DNA of 32,723 bases from Alphaproteobacteria bacterium (GTDB lineage Bacteria; Pseudomonadota; Alphaproteobacteria; Rhodobacterales; Rhodobacteraceae). The position numbers and the translations under genes were made by a program. Location: the NCBI GenBank assembly GCA_024280735.1, contig JAJRPO010000064.1:1-32723 (forward strand), written 5' to 3'. This document shows positions 1 through 8,143 of this stretch, piece by piece (the stretch's first letter is position 1; each line of letters begins with the position of its first letter). Under the pieces are notes generated by a model that searched no databases, had not been told where the DNA came from, and worked only from the letters and a program-made list of their open reading frames with translations.

Positions 1-94
1 CACACAGGCTGGCAGCCGTTCTGGCCGTCGAACCCGAAACAAAATGCTCGGTCAAACGGTTCTGCTTATAGTGGCTGAGTCGGCTCTTTCGCAT
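1..94 (-). CDS. IS1595-family transposase, N-terminal fragment (cut by window edge)
   Basis: The minus strand from 94 encodes 31 residues beginning MRKSRLSHYKQ and continuing with TARTAASL. This matches the usual opening of IS1595-family (IS1016/ISXO2-like) DDE transposases as I remember them. The frame is open to the window edge, so the catalytic domain cannot be seen. An in-frame ATG nine bases upstream (103) is an alternative start; 94 fits the usual family start better. The element's terminal repeat lies just upstream. The family assignment rests on recalled sequence pattern, not on a search. Confidence 0.72.
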   Translation of the reverse strand, partial: MRKSRLSHYKQNRLTEHFVSGSTARTAASLC

Positions 95-103
95 ATGGCC
101 CAT

Positions 104-138
104 GATAACCCCTTTTTTGGGTTATCTGGGTCAGCCCC
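104..138. mobile_element. Terminal end of the IS1595-like element, with internal palindrome
   Basis: The minus strand inward from 138 reads GGGGCTGACCCAGATAACCC, which resembles the terminal inverted repeat of IS1016-like elements. Overlapping it, GATAACCC (104-111) and GGGTTATC (119-126) form a perfect 8-bp inverted repeat around a C+T6 loop just before the transposase start. The adjacent 139-146 (AAACATAA) would be the 8-bp target duplication typical of the family, but the other copy lies outside the window. The element end falls 27 bases beyond the 3' end of proA. Confidence 0.6.
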
Positions 139-165
139 AAACATAATTAGGATCGGGCGCAGCGT

Positions 166-1419
166 TTAGGGTCGAACCGCCCCGTCGCCCTCTACGATAT
201 ATTTGAAACTGGTCAATTGCGCCGCCCCCACTGGACCACGCGCATGCATTTTTCCGGTGGCAATGCCGATTTCCGCCCCCATACCAAACTCGCCACCATC
301 GGCAAATTGGGTAGAGGCGTTGCGCATCACAATGGCGCTGTCGACCCGTTGGAAAAACACCTCCGCCACCGCATCATCCTGCGTCATGATGCAATCCGTG
401 TGGTTGGAACCGTATTCTGCGATATGTGCAATCGCCCCCTCAACGCCGTTCACAACCCGCGCCGCGATAATCATATCAAGATATTCCTGACCCCAATCCG
501 ACTCCTCGGCCTTGTTAACGCCCGTTATGGACTGCAAGGCAGCATCACCGCGAACCTCGACACCTGCGTTAACCAAATCTGTGATAAACGGCGCGCCGTG
601 TGCCGCAAAAAACTTGGCGTCCACCAACAGACACTCTGCCGAGCCACAAATCCCCGTACGCCGCGTTTTGGCGTTCAGTACCACCGCACGGGTTTTCTCC
701 AGATCCGCCGCCGCGTCGATGTAGATGTGGCAAATTCCCTCAAGATGGGCAAAAACAGGGACCCGTGCCTCTGTTTGTACACGGCCCACAAGGCCCTTGC
801 CACCGCGCGGTACAATCACGTCGATATAGGTGGTCATGGTTAACATTTCACCAACAGCAGCGCGGTCCCGTGTCGGCACCAGTTGCACCGCATCCGCAGG
901 CAACCCCGCACCAACCAGCCCCGCGACCAGACATTCATGGATCAAACCGGCCGAGTGAAAACTCTCGGAGCCGCCGCGCAAAATCGCGGCATTCCCTGCC
1001 TTCAGGCACAGCGCGCCCGCATCCGCCGTCACATTCGGGCGGCTCTCGTAAATCACGCCAATCACCCCCAGTGGCGTCGCCACCCGTTTAATGTGCAGCC
1101 CATTTGGCTGATCCCATTCGGCCAGAACCTTACCCACCGGATCTTCTTGTGCAGCAACCGAGCGCAAGCCCGCCGCCATCGCGGCAATCCGATCACCGTC
1201 CAGCATCAAACGATCCAGCATTGCCGGCGACAGGCCTTTGTCACGCCCAAACGCCATATCCTTGTCGTTAGCTGCAATTATATCAGCCATTCGCGCGATA
1301 ATTTCATCCGCCGCCAGTTCCAGCGCTTGCCGTTTGGACTCCGCGCTGGCAAACGCCAGTCTGGCCGCCGCGGCTTTGGCTTTCTGGCCAATCTCGGTCA
1401 TTACTGCTTGAATATCCAT
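166..1419 (-). CDS. proA: Glutamate-5-semialdehyde dehydrogenase (gamma-glutamyl phosphate reductase)
   Basis: ProA reduces gamma-glutamyl phosphate with NADPH to glutamate-5-semialdehyde, the second step of proline synthesis, in the cytoplasm. The protein has 417 residues, the normal family length, and an aldehyde-dehydrogenase fold. Visible landmarks are the conserved [16 protein letters not shown] stretch (116-131), the GGKGL motif (207-211), and the catalytic cysteine in [10 protein letters not shown] (Cys258). It lies six bases downstream of proB and is the last gene of the obgE-proB-proA run, so it is almost certainly cotranscribed with proB. The gene is intact although an IS1595-like element ends 27 bases past its stop. 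Confidence 0.97.
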   Translation of the reverse strand: MDIQAVMTEIGQKAKAAAARLAFASAESKRQALELAADEIIARMADIIAANDKDMAFGRDKGLSPAMLDRLMLDGDRIAAMAAGLRSVAAQEDPVGKVLAEWDQPNGLHIKRVATPLGVIGVIYESRPNVTADAGALCLKAGNAAILRGGSESFHSAGLIHECLVAGLVGAGLPADAVQLVPTRDRAAVGEMLTMTTYIDVIVPRGGKGLVGRVQTEARVPVFAHLEGICHIYIDAAADLEKTRAVVLNAKTRRTGICGSAECLLVDAKFFAAHGAPFITDLVNAGVEVRGDAALQSITGVNKAEESDWGQEYLDMIIAARVVNGVEGAIAHIAEYGSNHTDCIMTQDDAVAEVFFQRVDSAIVMRNASTQFADGGEFGMGAEIGIATGKMHARGPVGAAQLTSFKYIVEGDGAVRP

Positions 1420-1425
1420 AGTCCC

Positions 1426-2532
1426 TCACATCACCATATCATCGCGGTGTATCAGCGCCGTGCGCCCCGCATAGCCCAGAATTGCCTCGATCTGGTGGCT
1501 TTGTTTGCCGGCAACCAAACCAATCTCGACCGCATTATATCCCGCCAGCCCTTTGGCCAACTCGGCCCCGTCTGGCCCGACAATCGACACCGGATCACCG
1601 CGTGAGAAATCTTCACTCACATGGGTTACGCCCGCTGCGAGCAAGGATTTTCCACATTTCAGCGCCGCCGCCGCCCCCGCATCAACCCGCAATTCGCCCT
1701 GCGGCTTCATGCCTGAAATCCAGCGTTTACGGGCGGTATGTGGGTTGTCCTTTGCCTCAAACCAAGTGCAATTGGCGCCCTCCATCAAGGCCTGCAACGG
1801 GTTCAACACCGCGCCTTGGGTGATTGCCATGGCGCAGCCCGCCAACATCGCAACCTTGGCCGCCATGATTTTGGTTTTCATGCCCCCCTTGGCCCCAATG
1901 CTGCCCGCATCCCCTGCCATGGCCTCGATCTGGGGCGTGATTTCTTTGACAACATCCAATCGAACCGCCGCCGGATCACGCTGCGGGTTCGCCGTATACA
2001 GGCCATCCACATCGGACAACAGCAGCAACACATCGGCCCCCGCCATCCCTGCCACCTGCGCCGCCAGTCGATCATTGTCACCAAAACGGATTTCGTCGGT
2101 GGCAACCGTGTCGTTTTCATTCACAATCGGTACCACACCGAAGCCCAGCAGAGTGTTCAATGTCGCCCGCGAATTCAGGTAACGCCGCCGATCCGCGCTA
2201 TCCTCCAGCGTCAATAAAACCTGCGCGGTTTTGATGCCAAGCGGTCCCAAAACCTCCTCATAGGCCCGCGCCAACCGGATTTGCCCAACCGCCGCCGCCG
2301 CCTGCGCCTGTTCCAGCAACAAATCCCCTGCCGCCAGCCCCAATACACGCCGCCCCAACGCGATGGAACCGGAGGACACGATGATAACATCCTTGCCCTG
2401 CCCTTTCAGAACTGCAATATCCGCCGCCAGCGAGCGCAACCAATCTAGCCGTAAGTCACCGGAAACGGCATCCACCAACAAGGCAGAGCCGATCTTGACC
2501 GTGATCCGTTTTGCGCTTTTTAAGGACGCCAT
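1426..2532 (-). CDS. proB: Glutamate 5-kinase
   Basis: ProB phosphorylates glutamate with ATP, the first and normally proline-inhibited step of proline synthesis. The 368 residues comprise an N-terminal amino-acid-kinase domain (about 1-255) and a C-terminal PUA domain (about 275-355). Typical motifs are KIGSALL near residue 13, VSSGSIALG near 53, the NENDTV motif near 140 and [13 protein letters not shown] near 212. The start overlaps the end of obgE by 13 bases in a different frame, so translation is probably coupled. The stop is six bases before proA. Confidence 0.97.
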   Translation of the reverse strand: MASLKSAKRITVKIGSALLVDAVSGDLRLDWLRSLAADIAVLKGQGKDVIIVSSGSIALGRRVLGLAAGDLLLEQAQAAAAVGQIRLARAYEEVLGPLGIKTAQVLLTLEDSADRRRYLNSRATLNTLLGFGVVPIVNENDTVATDEIRFGDNDRLAAQVAGMAGADVLLLLSDVDGLYTANPQRDPAAVRLDVVKEITPQIEAMAGDAGSIGAKGGMKTKIMAAKVAMLAGCAMAITQGAVLNPLQALMEGANCTWFEAKDNPHTARKRWISGMKPQGELRVDAGAAAALKCGKSLLAAGVTHVSEDFSRGDPVSIVGPDGAELAKGLAGYNAVEIGLVAGKQSHQIEAILGYAGRTALIHRDDMVM

Positions 2533-3575
2533 GCGCCGTCACTCTCTTGCGCCTCGCCCTCGGTTTCATCGCCGGTGAGCCCCCCGTCACGCTTAACGAT
2601 TTCACGGCGCACAGCGCGTAATACCTCGGTTAAGCCTTGGCGCGCCACACTGGATAATTGCAACACAGCGCCGCCCGATGCTTCCACCAGTGCATTGTGC
2701 TTTTCGGCCTGCTCCACATCATCCAGCGCGTCGATTTTATTGAGTGCCGTCACCCGTGGCACAAAGGCCAAATCACCGCCGTATTGCACCAGCTCGTTTA
2801 CGATTGTCTGGTAATCCGCCACCACATCCTCTGATGTGCCATCCACCAGATGCAACAGAACCGCGCAGCGTTCCACATGGCCCAGAAACCGCGTGCCAAG
2901 GCCAACGCCTTCATGGGCACCAGCGATCAGACCCGGAATATCCGCCATCACAAATTCATAGCCATCCACACCAACAACCCCAAGGTTGGGGTGCAGCGTG
3001 GTGAAAGGGTAATCGGCAATCTTGGGCCGCGCATTGGATGTCGCCGCCAGAAACGTCGACTTGCCCGCATTTGGCAAGCCCAGCAGCCCCGCATCGGCAA
3101 TCAGTTTCAGGCGCAGCCAAACGGTGCGCTCCACCACCGGTTGGCCGGGGTTAGCGCGGCGCGGTGCGCGGTTGGTGGAGGACTTGAAATGCATATTGCC
3201 AAAGCCGCCGTTACCGCCCTGTGCCAGCATGAACCGCTGCCCCACTTCGGTCAGGTCGCAAATGACGGTCTCCTCGTCCTCTTCCAGAATTTCAGTGCCA
3301 ACCGGCACCTTGAGGATAATATCTTCCCCGTCTTTACCAGTGCGCGCCTTGCCCATGCCCGGGCGGCCATTATCGGCAAAGAAGTGCTGCTGATAGCGGA
3401 AGTCAATCAGGGTGTTCAGTCCGTCCACCGCCTCGGCCCAGACTTGACCGCCATGACCGCCATTGCCGCCATCCGGCCCGCCGTATTCCACATGGGCCTC
3501 GCGGCGGAACGAAACACAGCCGTTGCCGCCCGAACCGGAACGGACATAGACTTTGACAAGATCGAGGAATTTCAT
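2520..3575 (-). CDS. obgE: GTPase Obg (CgtA)
   Basis: ObgE is an essential GTPase that binds the 50S subunit and links ribosome assembly to stress and growth control. The protein has 351 residues. It shows the glycine-rich Obg fold (1-157) with the GNGG and GGFGN repeats, then a G domain: P-loop GLPNAGKST (166-174), switch region DYPFTTL, DIPG (212-215) and NKID. The tail after the G domain is short and acidic, as in many alphaproteobacteria. I chose the ATG at 3575 because MKFLDLVK is the family's usual start; a TTG five codons upstream would only add MKVKT. The 3' end overlaps proB by 13 bases. Confidence 0.97.
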   Translation of the reverse strand: MKFLDLVKVYVRSGSGGNGCVSFRREAHVEYGGPDGGNGGHGGQVWAEAVDGLNTLIDFRYQQHFFADNGRPGMGKARTGKDGEDIILKVPVGTEILEEDEETVICDLTEVGQRFMLAQGGNGGFGNMHFKSSTNRAPRRANPGQPVVERTVWLRLKLIADAGLLGLPNAGKSTFLAATSNARPKIADYPFTTLHPNLGVVGVDGYEFVMADIPGLIAGAHEGVGLGTRFLGHVERCAVLLHLVDGTSEDVVADYQTIVNELVQYGGDLAFVPRVTALNKIDALDDVEQAEKHNALVEASGGAVLQLSSVARQGLTEVLRAVRREIVKRDGGLTGDETEGEAQESDGAWRP

Positions 3576-3638
3576 TGTTTTGACTTTCAAGTATTTGTGG
3601 GCAACCGATAGAGGAATATTTGGCGCGGGTCCAGTAGC

Positions 3639-3687
3639 GGTGGGTTAACACCCCCCCTACCAGCCGTAGGGTAGGTGTTAACCCACC
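3639..3687. repeat. Long intergenic hairpin between the GNAT gene and obgE
   Basis: GGTGGGTTAACACC (3639-3652) and GGTGTTAACCCACC (3674-3687) are a perfect 14-bp inverted repeat. Inside it, CCCTAC (3655-3660) pairs with GTAGGG (3666-3671) around the 5-base loop CAGCC. Only CC facing TA interrupts a 20-bp stem. There is no U-tract on the minus strand, so it is not a standard intrinsic terminator. It looks more like a REP-type repeat or an mRNA processing or stability element upstream of obgE. Confidence 0.7.
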
Positions 3688-3694
3688 ATTGTCG

Positions 3695-4237
3695 CTAATC
3701 CTTCAGCCGCTGCACATAGTCCCATGTATCCACATTCACACCGCGCGCGACGCTAAAGGTTTCGCTCTCGCCGATCAGCGCAAAGCCGGCATTGGTCACA
3801 ACCCGCGCCGAGGCAGGATTATCTTGAAACACACGGGCCACCATAGAGCGGCTGCCCAGCGGATTCGCTTGCACCAGCGCATTCAGGGATTGTGACGCCA
3901 AACCGGAATTCCAGAATTGCGGCGCAACCCAGTAACAAACTTCGCATTGATATTCCATCACATGTTTCAGTGAAATCAGCCCCAGCAACTCGCGGTCCCC
4001 TTCAACACTGCCATCAATCGCCCAAACATCCTCGGTGCGATCTTGTGCGGTGACACGTTCCAAATAGGCCGCCATTGCACCGGGCGGCAACGGGTGGGCA
4101 ATATTGTTGGTCATCAAGGCCACCCGTTTGTCGCCGGCAAACATTTCAATCACTCCAAGGTCGGACTTGCGCACCGGGCGCAGGTGGAACCGCTCGGTTT
4201 CGATAATGGCTTGGCCGGTGATATTTTCTTGTTTCAT
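3695..4237 (-). CDS. GNAT-family N-acetyltransferase (RimJ/RimL-like)
   Basis: The 180-residue protein has the RimJ/RimL layout: ETERFHLRPVRKSDL near the N-terminus, a central strand ELLGLISLKH, then YWVAPQFWNSGLASQSLNAL, where acetyl-CoA would bind, and NPASARVVTNAGFALIGE near the end. Such enzymes transfer acetyl from acetyl-CoA to protein N-termini or small amines; the substrate is unknown. The start is decided by a strong Shine-Dalgarno (AGGAGG, 4244-4249 complement) before the ATG at 4237. This ATG overlaps the TGA of the upstream small membrane gene (ATGA), so the pair is translationally coupled. The acetyl-CoA loop lacks a textbook Q/RxxGxG/A, so activity is uncertain. Confidence 0.85.
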   Translation of the reverse strand: MKQENITGQAIIETERFHLRPVRKSDLGVIEMFAGDKRVALMTNNIAHPLPPGAMAAYLERVTAQDRTEDVWAIDGSVEGDRELLGLISLKHVMEYQCEVCYWVAPQFWNSGLASQSLNALVQANPLGSRSMVARVFQDNPASARVVTNAGFALIGESETFSVARGVNVDTWDYVQRLKD

Positions 4238-4440
4238 GGCTGACCTCCTTTGGACAACACGTAGATGACGCTTAATACAGTTAGAATTGCCAGAGCGATC
4301 ATCAAGGTTCGCTCTTGGGGTTTGCCAGCAACGGTGCGGGCGATTTTCGGCCCGCCCCGGCACCACAAGGGGTGCAGAATGACTTGGCAGGTGAATAGAC
4401 AGGCGGCAAAAATCAGGAAAGATGGGATTACAATGCCCAT
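4234..4440 (-). CDS. Small two-helix membrane protein, unknown function
   Basis: The 68-residue protein has two hydrophobic segments (about 3-22 and 46-63) joined by a basic loop containing GGPKIARTVAGK, so it should sit in the inner membrane as a helical hairpin. I do not recognise the family. It starts two bases after the stop of the upstream acetyltransferase (TAGCCATG) and its stop overlaps the start of the next one (ATGA). That tight packing between two GNAT genes, plus the Shine-Dalgarno for the next gene lying inside its last codons, supports it being translated. Its role may relate to the flanking acetyltransferases, but that is inference from position only. Confidence 0.72.
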   Translation of the reverse strand: MGIVIPSFLIFAACLFTCQVILHPLWCRGGPKIARTVAGKPQERTLMIALAILTVLSVIYVLSKGGQP

Positions 4441-4442
4441 GG

Positions 4443-4955
4443 CTATGCCGCCTTCCAGGTTTGTCGGGTCAGAACCAGTGCCACATGCGGCAGGTCCCGC
4501 CCCTGTGCGGCGCAGGGCTGCGTATCGCGTGCAACCTCGACAAACCCCAGTTTCGCCAGCACCCGTGCCGAGGCGGCATTGCCGATGAAATGGCCGGCTT
4601 TCAGCTGTTCCTCCGACGTATTTTCAAAGTAGAAATCCACCAAAGCCGCCGCCGCCTCGCTGATAATCCCCCTGCCCCAGAACTCCGGTTTCAACCAATA
4701 GCCCAACCCACCGCCGGTACCCAATGCGCCAATAAACTCCCCTGACAAGGTAATCGCCGCCATATTTGGCCAGCGGCTTTCGCCCTTAAGTGTGAACAGC
4801 CGCAGGTCGTCAGCCGTAAAGGGATGAGGCACCGATGACAGCCAGCGCGACACGTCAAAATTGTTGAGGCACGCCACCACATAGGGCGCATCCGCAGCGG
4901 TGTAGGGGCGTAACATCAGGCGTTCGGTTTTTATCAGTTGAGGAAGTTTAGACAT
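4443..4955 (-). CDS. GNAT-family N-acetyltransferase (RimJ/RimL-like)
   Basis: The 170-residue protein opens with TERLMLRPYTAADAPYV, the usual RimJ/RimL start. It continues with strand ITLSGEFIGALGTGGGLGYWL, the acetyl-CoA region PEFWGRGIISEAAAALVDF (RGIISEA corresponds to the R/QxxGxA loop), and NAASARVLAKLGFVEVARD. It is a paralogue or analogue of the next GNAT but only distantly similar. The substrate is unknown. The ATG lies three bases after a run of nine G residues that may act as a crude ribosome-binding site. A short ORF in another frame overlaps the start. Confidence 0.85.
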   Translation of the reverse strand: MSKLPQLIKTERLMLRPYTAADAPYVVACLNNFDVSRWLSSVPHPFTADDLRLFTLKGESRWPNMAAITLSGEFIGALGTGGGLGYWLKPEFWGRGIISEAAAALVDFYFENTSEEQLKAGHFIGNAASARVLAKLGFVEVARDTQPCAAQGRDLPHVALVLTRQTWKAA

Positions 4956-5056
4956 ATCCCCCCCCCAAGCGAGCCGCGCTTTGGCATCCGCTGATTGTGC
5001 TTGCCCAAAATATTATTGTCCCCCGTCAGGATTGGGCGCTGTGTCTGGTCCTTCAT
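4934..5056 (-). CDS. Possible 40-residue ORF overlapping the GNAT start
   Basis: An ATG at 5056 follows a good Shine-Dalgarno (AAAGGAGGCGTTGAC then ATG). The frame encodes MKDQTQRPILTGDNNILGKH and ends 22 bases inside the downstream GNAT gene. I recognise no family. It lies just past the rpmA terminator. It could be a leader peptide that delivers ribosomes to the GNAT start. It could also be the N-terminus of a longer GNAT, because adding one G to the G9 tract at 4958-4966 would fuse the two frames. The ribosome-binding site is the main support. Confidence 0.4.
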   Translation of the reverse strand: MKDQTQRPILTGDNNILGKHNQRMPKRGSLGGGICLNFLN

Positions 5057-5096
5057 GTCAACGCCTCCTTTCAGGCTGCTTTGATGGTTGAGAAAT

Positions 5097-5125
5097 AAAA
5101 AAAGGGCCGGTGTTGCCACCGACCC
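5097..5125 (-). terminator. Rho-independent terminator after rpmA
   Basis: On the minus strand GGGTCGGTG (5125-5117) pairs with CACCGGCCC (5112-5104) with one T-G wobble, around a GCAA tetraloop. It is followed immediately by seven T residues (5103-5097). This should end most rplU-rpmA transcripts. Downstream GNAT-obgE-proBA expression would then depend on read-through or a local promoter. Confidence 0.85.
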
Positions 5126-5158
5126 CCGTTGAAACTTGCGTTTCGATTTTGGTTCGGC

Positions 5159-5428
5159 TTATTCAGCTGCCTCCGCGACCGGAAGAACCGAAATAAATGT
5201 ACGGCCTTTGAAGCCTTTGTGAAATTTCACATTGCCTTCTTCGGTTGCAAAAATGGTGTGGTCTTTACCCATACCGACATTCTGACCCGGCCACCATTTG
5301 GTGCCGCGTTGACGGCAAATGATATTGCCAGGAATCACCAGCTCGCCGCCATATTTTTTAACGCCAAGACGACGCCCAGCGGAGTCACGACCGTTGCGGG
5401 ATGAACCGCCTGCTTTTTTATGTGCCAT
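5159..5428 (-). CDS. rpmA: 50S ribosomal protein L27 (bL27)
   Basis: bL27 sits near the peptidyl-transferase centre, where its N-terminal tail contacts the tRNA acceptor ends. The 89-residue protein begins [18 protein letters not shown], the canonical start without the cleavable Firmicutes extension. It continues with [22 protein letters not shown] and [12 protein letters not shown]. The gene lies 11 bases downstream of rplU, the standard bacterial pair, and is followed by a clear intrinsic terminator. Confidence 0.98.
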   Translation of the reverse strand: MAHKKAGGSSRNGRDSAGRRLGVKKYGGELVIPGNIICRQRGTKWWPGQNVGMGKDHTIFATEEGNVKFHKGFKGRTFISVLPVAEAAE

Positions 5429-5439
5429 ATCGGGTCTCC

Positions 5440-6084
5440 TTAACCTTTAGCCAATTCTTTGGCCTGTTCGATCCAGCCTTCACGCTCGATCCGACCTTTG
5501 AATGACAGTTTCTCGCCAAACTCTTCGACGTCTGCTTCAGTCCAGCCGGCGACTTGTACAAAAGTTGTCACGCCAGCGGCGTTCAGCTTTTTCTCGAGCG
5601 CGGGTCCAACACCGGACAGACGTTTCAGATCGTCTGCGCCAGCGGCGGCCTCTACTGGGGCTGCGGCCTTAGGGGCGGCTTTCTTAGCTGCCTTTTTTGG
5701 CGCTGCAACGGCTGCAACGGCACCAGCGGCTGTGCCACCAAGGGCTGCGGCAATACCGGATTTACCGGCACCAGAGACCAAAATATCGGTGATGCGCACA
5801 ACGGTCAGCTGTTGACGATGACCCTTTTTACGTTGGGACGAGTGCTTCCGGCGACGTTTGACGTAGTTGATAACCTTGGGGCCTTTGGCCTGCTCAAGGA
5901 TTTCCGCCTGAACGCCGGCATCCGCCACAATCGGCGCGCCAACAGTCACGGTGTCGCCACCGAGCATCAGAATTTCGTTGAATTGTACGGTGTCACCCGC
6001 CTCGCCTTGCAGCTTTTCCAGCTTCAAAACGTCTCCGGCTGCAACTTTATATTGCTTACCACCGGTTTTCAGAACTGCGAACAT
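5440..6084 (-). CDS. rplU: 50S ribosomal protein L21 (bL21) with C-terminal extension
   Basis: Residues 1-103 are a complete bL21: [14 protein letters not shown], the [18 protein letters not shown]-binding stretch (77-91) and TVVRITDI. After the normal end comes an Ala/Lys/Pro linker (about 104-150). A small C-terminal domain follows (151-214) with [17 protein letters not shown], a helix-hairpin-helix-like pattern, then [15 protein letters not shown]. Extended L21 proteins are, to my knowledge, common in Rhodobacterales; the role of the extra domain is not known to me. The start has a good Shine-Dalgarno (AAAGGAAG). A GGGGC-TT-GCCCC hairpin lies in the 5' leader. Confidence 0.96.
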   Translation of the reverse strand: MFAVLKTGGKQYKVAAGDVLKLEKLQGEAGDTVQFNEILMLGGDTVTVGAPIVADAGVQAEILEQAKGPKVINYVKRRRKHSSQRKKGHRQQLTVVRITDILVSGAGKSGIAAALGGTAAGAVAAVAAPKKAAKKAAPKAAAPVEAAAGADDLKRLSGVGPALEKKLNAAGVTTFVQVAGWTEADVEEFGEKLSFKGRIEREGWIEQAKELAKG

Positions 6085-6215
6085 CTGTTCACTTCCTTTG
6101 ATTACCGCGTTCTTTGGCCCCTAAGGTGTTTCTGGGGCAAGCCCCGCCTCGAACAGCGCGCCCTTTTGGGCGACATTAAAACAACCCGCACGACGGAAAT
6201 CGGGCAGGAAGGGTG

Positions 6216-6244
6216 TGTATTGAAAATATCGGCACACGAGTCAA
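6216..6244 (-). promoter_or_regulatory. Candidate sigma-70 promoter of rplU-rpmA
   Basis: On the minus strand TTGACT (6244-6239) is followed after 17 bases by AATACA (6221-6216), about 130 bases upstream of rplU. The -35 box is near consensus while the -10 is weak. Together with a leader hairpin near 6131-6145 it is the only promoter-like signal I see between rplU and the divergent peptidase gene. The intergenic stretch 6085-6386 holds nothing else I recognise. Confidence 0.4.
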
Positions 6245-6386
6245 GGGTGGATTCCGTGCATTTGCACGAATTGTGATCGCCTTTTACCCTAATTCGCTCA
6301 GTCCGTGATTGACTAACACAACGTCATTCAATCACAATAGCCCATCTTTTCTTGAATTTTCTCAATACCCTCGGAGGAATACTCAG

Positions 6387-7913
6387 ATGACATTGGAAAC
6401 CCGCATAGATAACGGCAGTTCTGACAATCGTGTCGATATTGTTTTTATGGGCGATGGCTACCGTGCCTCGGAATTTAATTTGTTTGAACAACATGCAGAC
6501 AACCTGACGGATTACCTGTTTCAAACCGGCGGCCAACTGTCTGACCCTTTTGAACGCTACGCGAATTTTTTCAACGTACATCTGATTTATACGGAATCAA
6601 ATGAAAGCGGCGCAGACGACCCTGCCACCAACCAGTTTGTCGATACCGCCTTTGATTCAACTTATCTGTTTGACGGTGTAACTGATCGCCTGCTGTCCGT
6701 GGATAACGCCAAAACAACAGCCGTAATGGACGCCGAACTGGCCGGCACAGACATCGAGCCGGATATGCGGTTTGTCACCGTCAACAGCGCCAAATACGGC
6801 GGCGCGGGCGGTTATTTTGCGACTTATTCCGGTGGCAACACCAGCGCACTGGAATTGGCACTGCACGAGGTAGCCCATTCATTCACCGGGCTGGCGGACG
6901 AATACGGCGGCTTTAACGCACCCTTTCCGGGCGGGGAACCCACAGAAACGAATGTCACAGTGGACGTTGACGGGGACAAATGGGCACATTGGCTCGGCTA
7001 TAATCAACCCGATATCGGTGTCATCGGCACCTATGAGGGTGGACGGTATTACGATAGCGGGATTTACCGCCCGTCGGATAATTCAAAAATGCGCAACCTC
7101 GGCCAGCCCTTTGACGTGGTGTCGATCGAGCAGTTCATCCTGAAGTTTTACGAATTTGTGGACCCACTCGACAGTTGGAGCCACTCGGATGTGACCCTTG
7201 TCACCGGCGTCAAGAAATTATCGGTGACGCCAATTGATGTGGAAGTGATCGACATTGAATGGTCGCTCGATGGTGAAATGCTTGGATTTGGCGACGTCAC
7301 CAAGCTGAACTTGACGAAACTGGGGCTGGCCCCTGGAACCCTCGCCACAATCTCCGCCCGCGCCTATGACCCGACAGACATGGTGCGCATTCGGTTGGAC
7401 GAGCTGGAAATGACGGTAAACTGGGACGTGGAAATCCCTGACTATGTTAACCTGATCCGTGGCGACAGTGGCAAAAATAAACTGATCGGCGTGGCTTGGG
7501 ATGACAAGATTGTCGGCAAAGGCGGCAATGACCGGTTGGTCGGTAAAAATGGCGATGACAAATTGCTCGGCGGTGGGGGCAAAGACAAGCTGTTTGGCGG
7601 CAATGGCAAAGATATACTGCTGGGCGGCGGCAAAAGTGACCTGCTGGACGGTGGCGCCAAAAACGACAGGCTGACAGGCGGCGCAGGCGCGGATGTTTTC
7701 GCCTTTGCCAAAAATATCAAAAGTGGCAAAGACACAATCACCGATTTTCAAGACGGCATCGACACAATCAAATTCAGCGGCGGCCTTAATTTTGACGATC
7801 TCGCAATCGAGATGGTTGGCGCAAATACAGTCGTCAGCTGGACCAAGGGTAAGGTGGTTCTAAAGGACATAGACGCCAGCCTGATCGACGCGGATGATTT
7901 CAATTTCGTCTAG
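6387..7913 (+). CDS. Secreted M64-family zinc peptidase with RTX calcium-binding repeats
   Basis: The 508-residue protein has an N-terminal peptidase M64 (IgA-peptidase-like) domain with DIVFMGDGYRASEFNLF near the start. The zinc site is HEVAHSFTGLADEY (His160, Glu161, His164; Asp171 in the DEY). A beta-rich region follows, then glycine/aspartate RTX nonapeptides (about 370-440: GGNDRL, GGGGKDKLFGG, GGAGADVF). The C-terminal module DTITDFQDGIDTI ... LIDADDFNFV ends it. No signal peptide is present, so calcium-dependent type I secretion is expected. The ATG at 6387 has a Shine-Dalgarno (GGAGGA, 6373-6378); an upstream TTG would only add an unlikely extension. Its tail matches those of the three RTX proteins at 25979-32259. 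Substrate is unknown. Confidence 0.88.
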   Translation: MTLETRIDNGSSDNRVDIVFMGDGYRASEFNLFEQHADNLTDYLFQTGGQLSDPFERYANFFNVHLIYTESNESGADDPATNQFVDTAFDSTYLFDGVTDRLLSVDNAKTTAVMDAELAGTDIEPDMRFVTVNSAKYGGAGGYFATYSGGNTSALELALHEVAHSFTGLADEYGGFNAPFPGGEPTETNVTVDVDGDKWAHWLGYNQPDIGVIGTYEGGRYYDSGIYRPSDNSKMRNLGQPFDVVSIEQFILKFYEFVDPLDSWSHSDVTLVTGVKKLSVTPIDVEVIDIEWSLDGEMLGFGDVTKLNLTKLGLAPGTLATISARAYDPTDMVRIRLDELEMTVNWDVEIPDYVNLIRGDSGKNKLIGVAWDDKIVGKGGNDRLVGKNGDDKLLGGGGKDKLFGGNGKDILLGGGKSDLLDGGAKNDRLTGGAGADVFAFAKNIKSGKDTITDFQDGIDTIKFSGGLNFDDLAIEMVGANTVVSWTKGKVVLKDIDASLIDADDFNFV

Positions 7914-8051
7914 GAACGCCGTATCTTAACAATAAACGTAATAGCCCTGCTTGTCTTAACCCCTTTGAGTTTCGTGCAACCTTGAGCCGGGGTCCTTGCG
8001 CGTAATTACCCCTTGCACCACCGCCAAAGACTGCCTATTTAGCGGCCCATC

Positions 8052-8141
8052 GGAGAGGTGCCGGAGTGGTCGAACGGGGCGGTCTCGAAAACCGTTGAGG
8101 GCGCAAGCCTTCCCAGGGTTCGAATCCCTGTCTCTCCGCCA
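8052..8141 (+). tRNA. tRNA-Ser, anticodon CGA
   Basis: The acceptor stem GGAGAGG (8052-8058) pairs with TCTCTCC (8131-8137), followed by G and an encoded CCA (8139-8141). The D-arm begins CCGGAGTGGTCGAACGG, and the anticodon loop CTCGAAA places CGA at 8086-8088. The long variable arm has GAGGGCGCAAGCCTTC, and the T-arm reads CCAGGGTTCGAATCCCTG. The long variable arm and CGA make it tRNA-Ser reading UCG. A recombinase remnant directly downstream suggests it served as an integration site. Confidence 0.97.
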
Positions 8142-8143
8142 TT

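Noticed and set aside
2850..3611. 253-codon open frame on the plus strand
   Set aside because: Antisense to obgE, which is fully recognisable.
6309..6386. TTG start extending the M64 peptidase by 26 residues
   Set aside because: No ribosome-binding site there, while the ATG at 6387 has GGAGGA at good spacing and begins the conserved domain.
8035..8143. Minus-strand frame with MAERQGFEPWEG... continuing from the recombinase remnant
   Set aside because: It is the antisense of tRNA-Ser, a well-known false translation; the tRNA structure is unambiguous.
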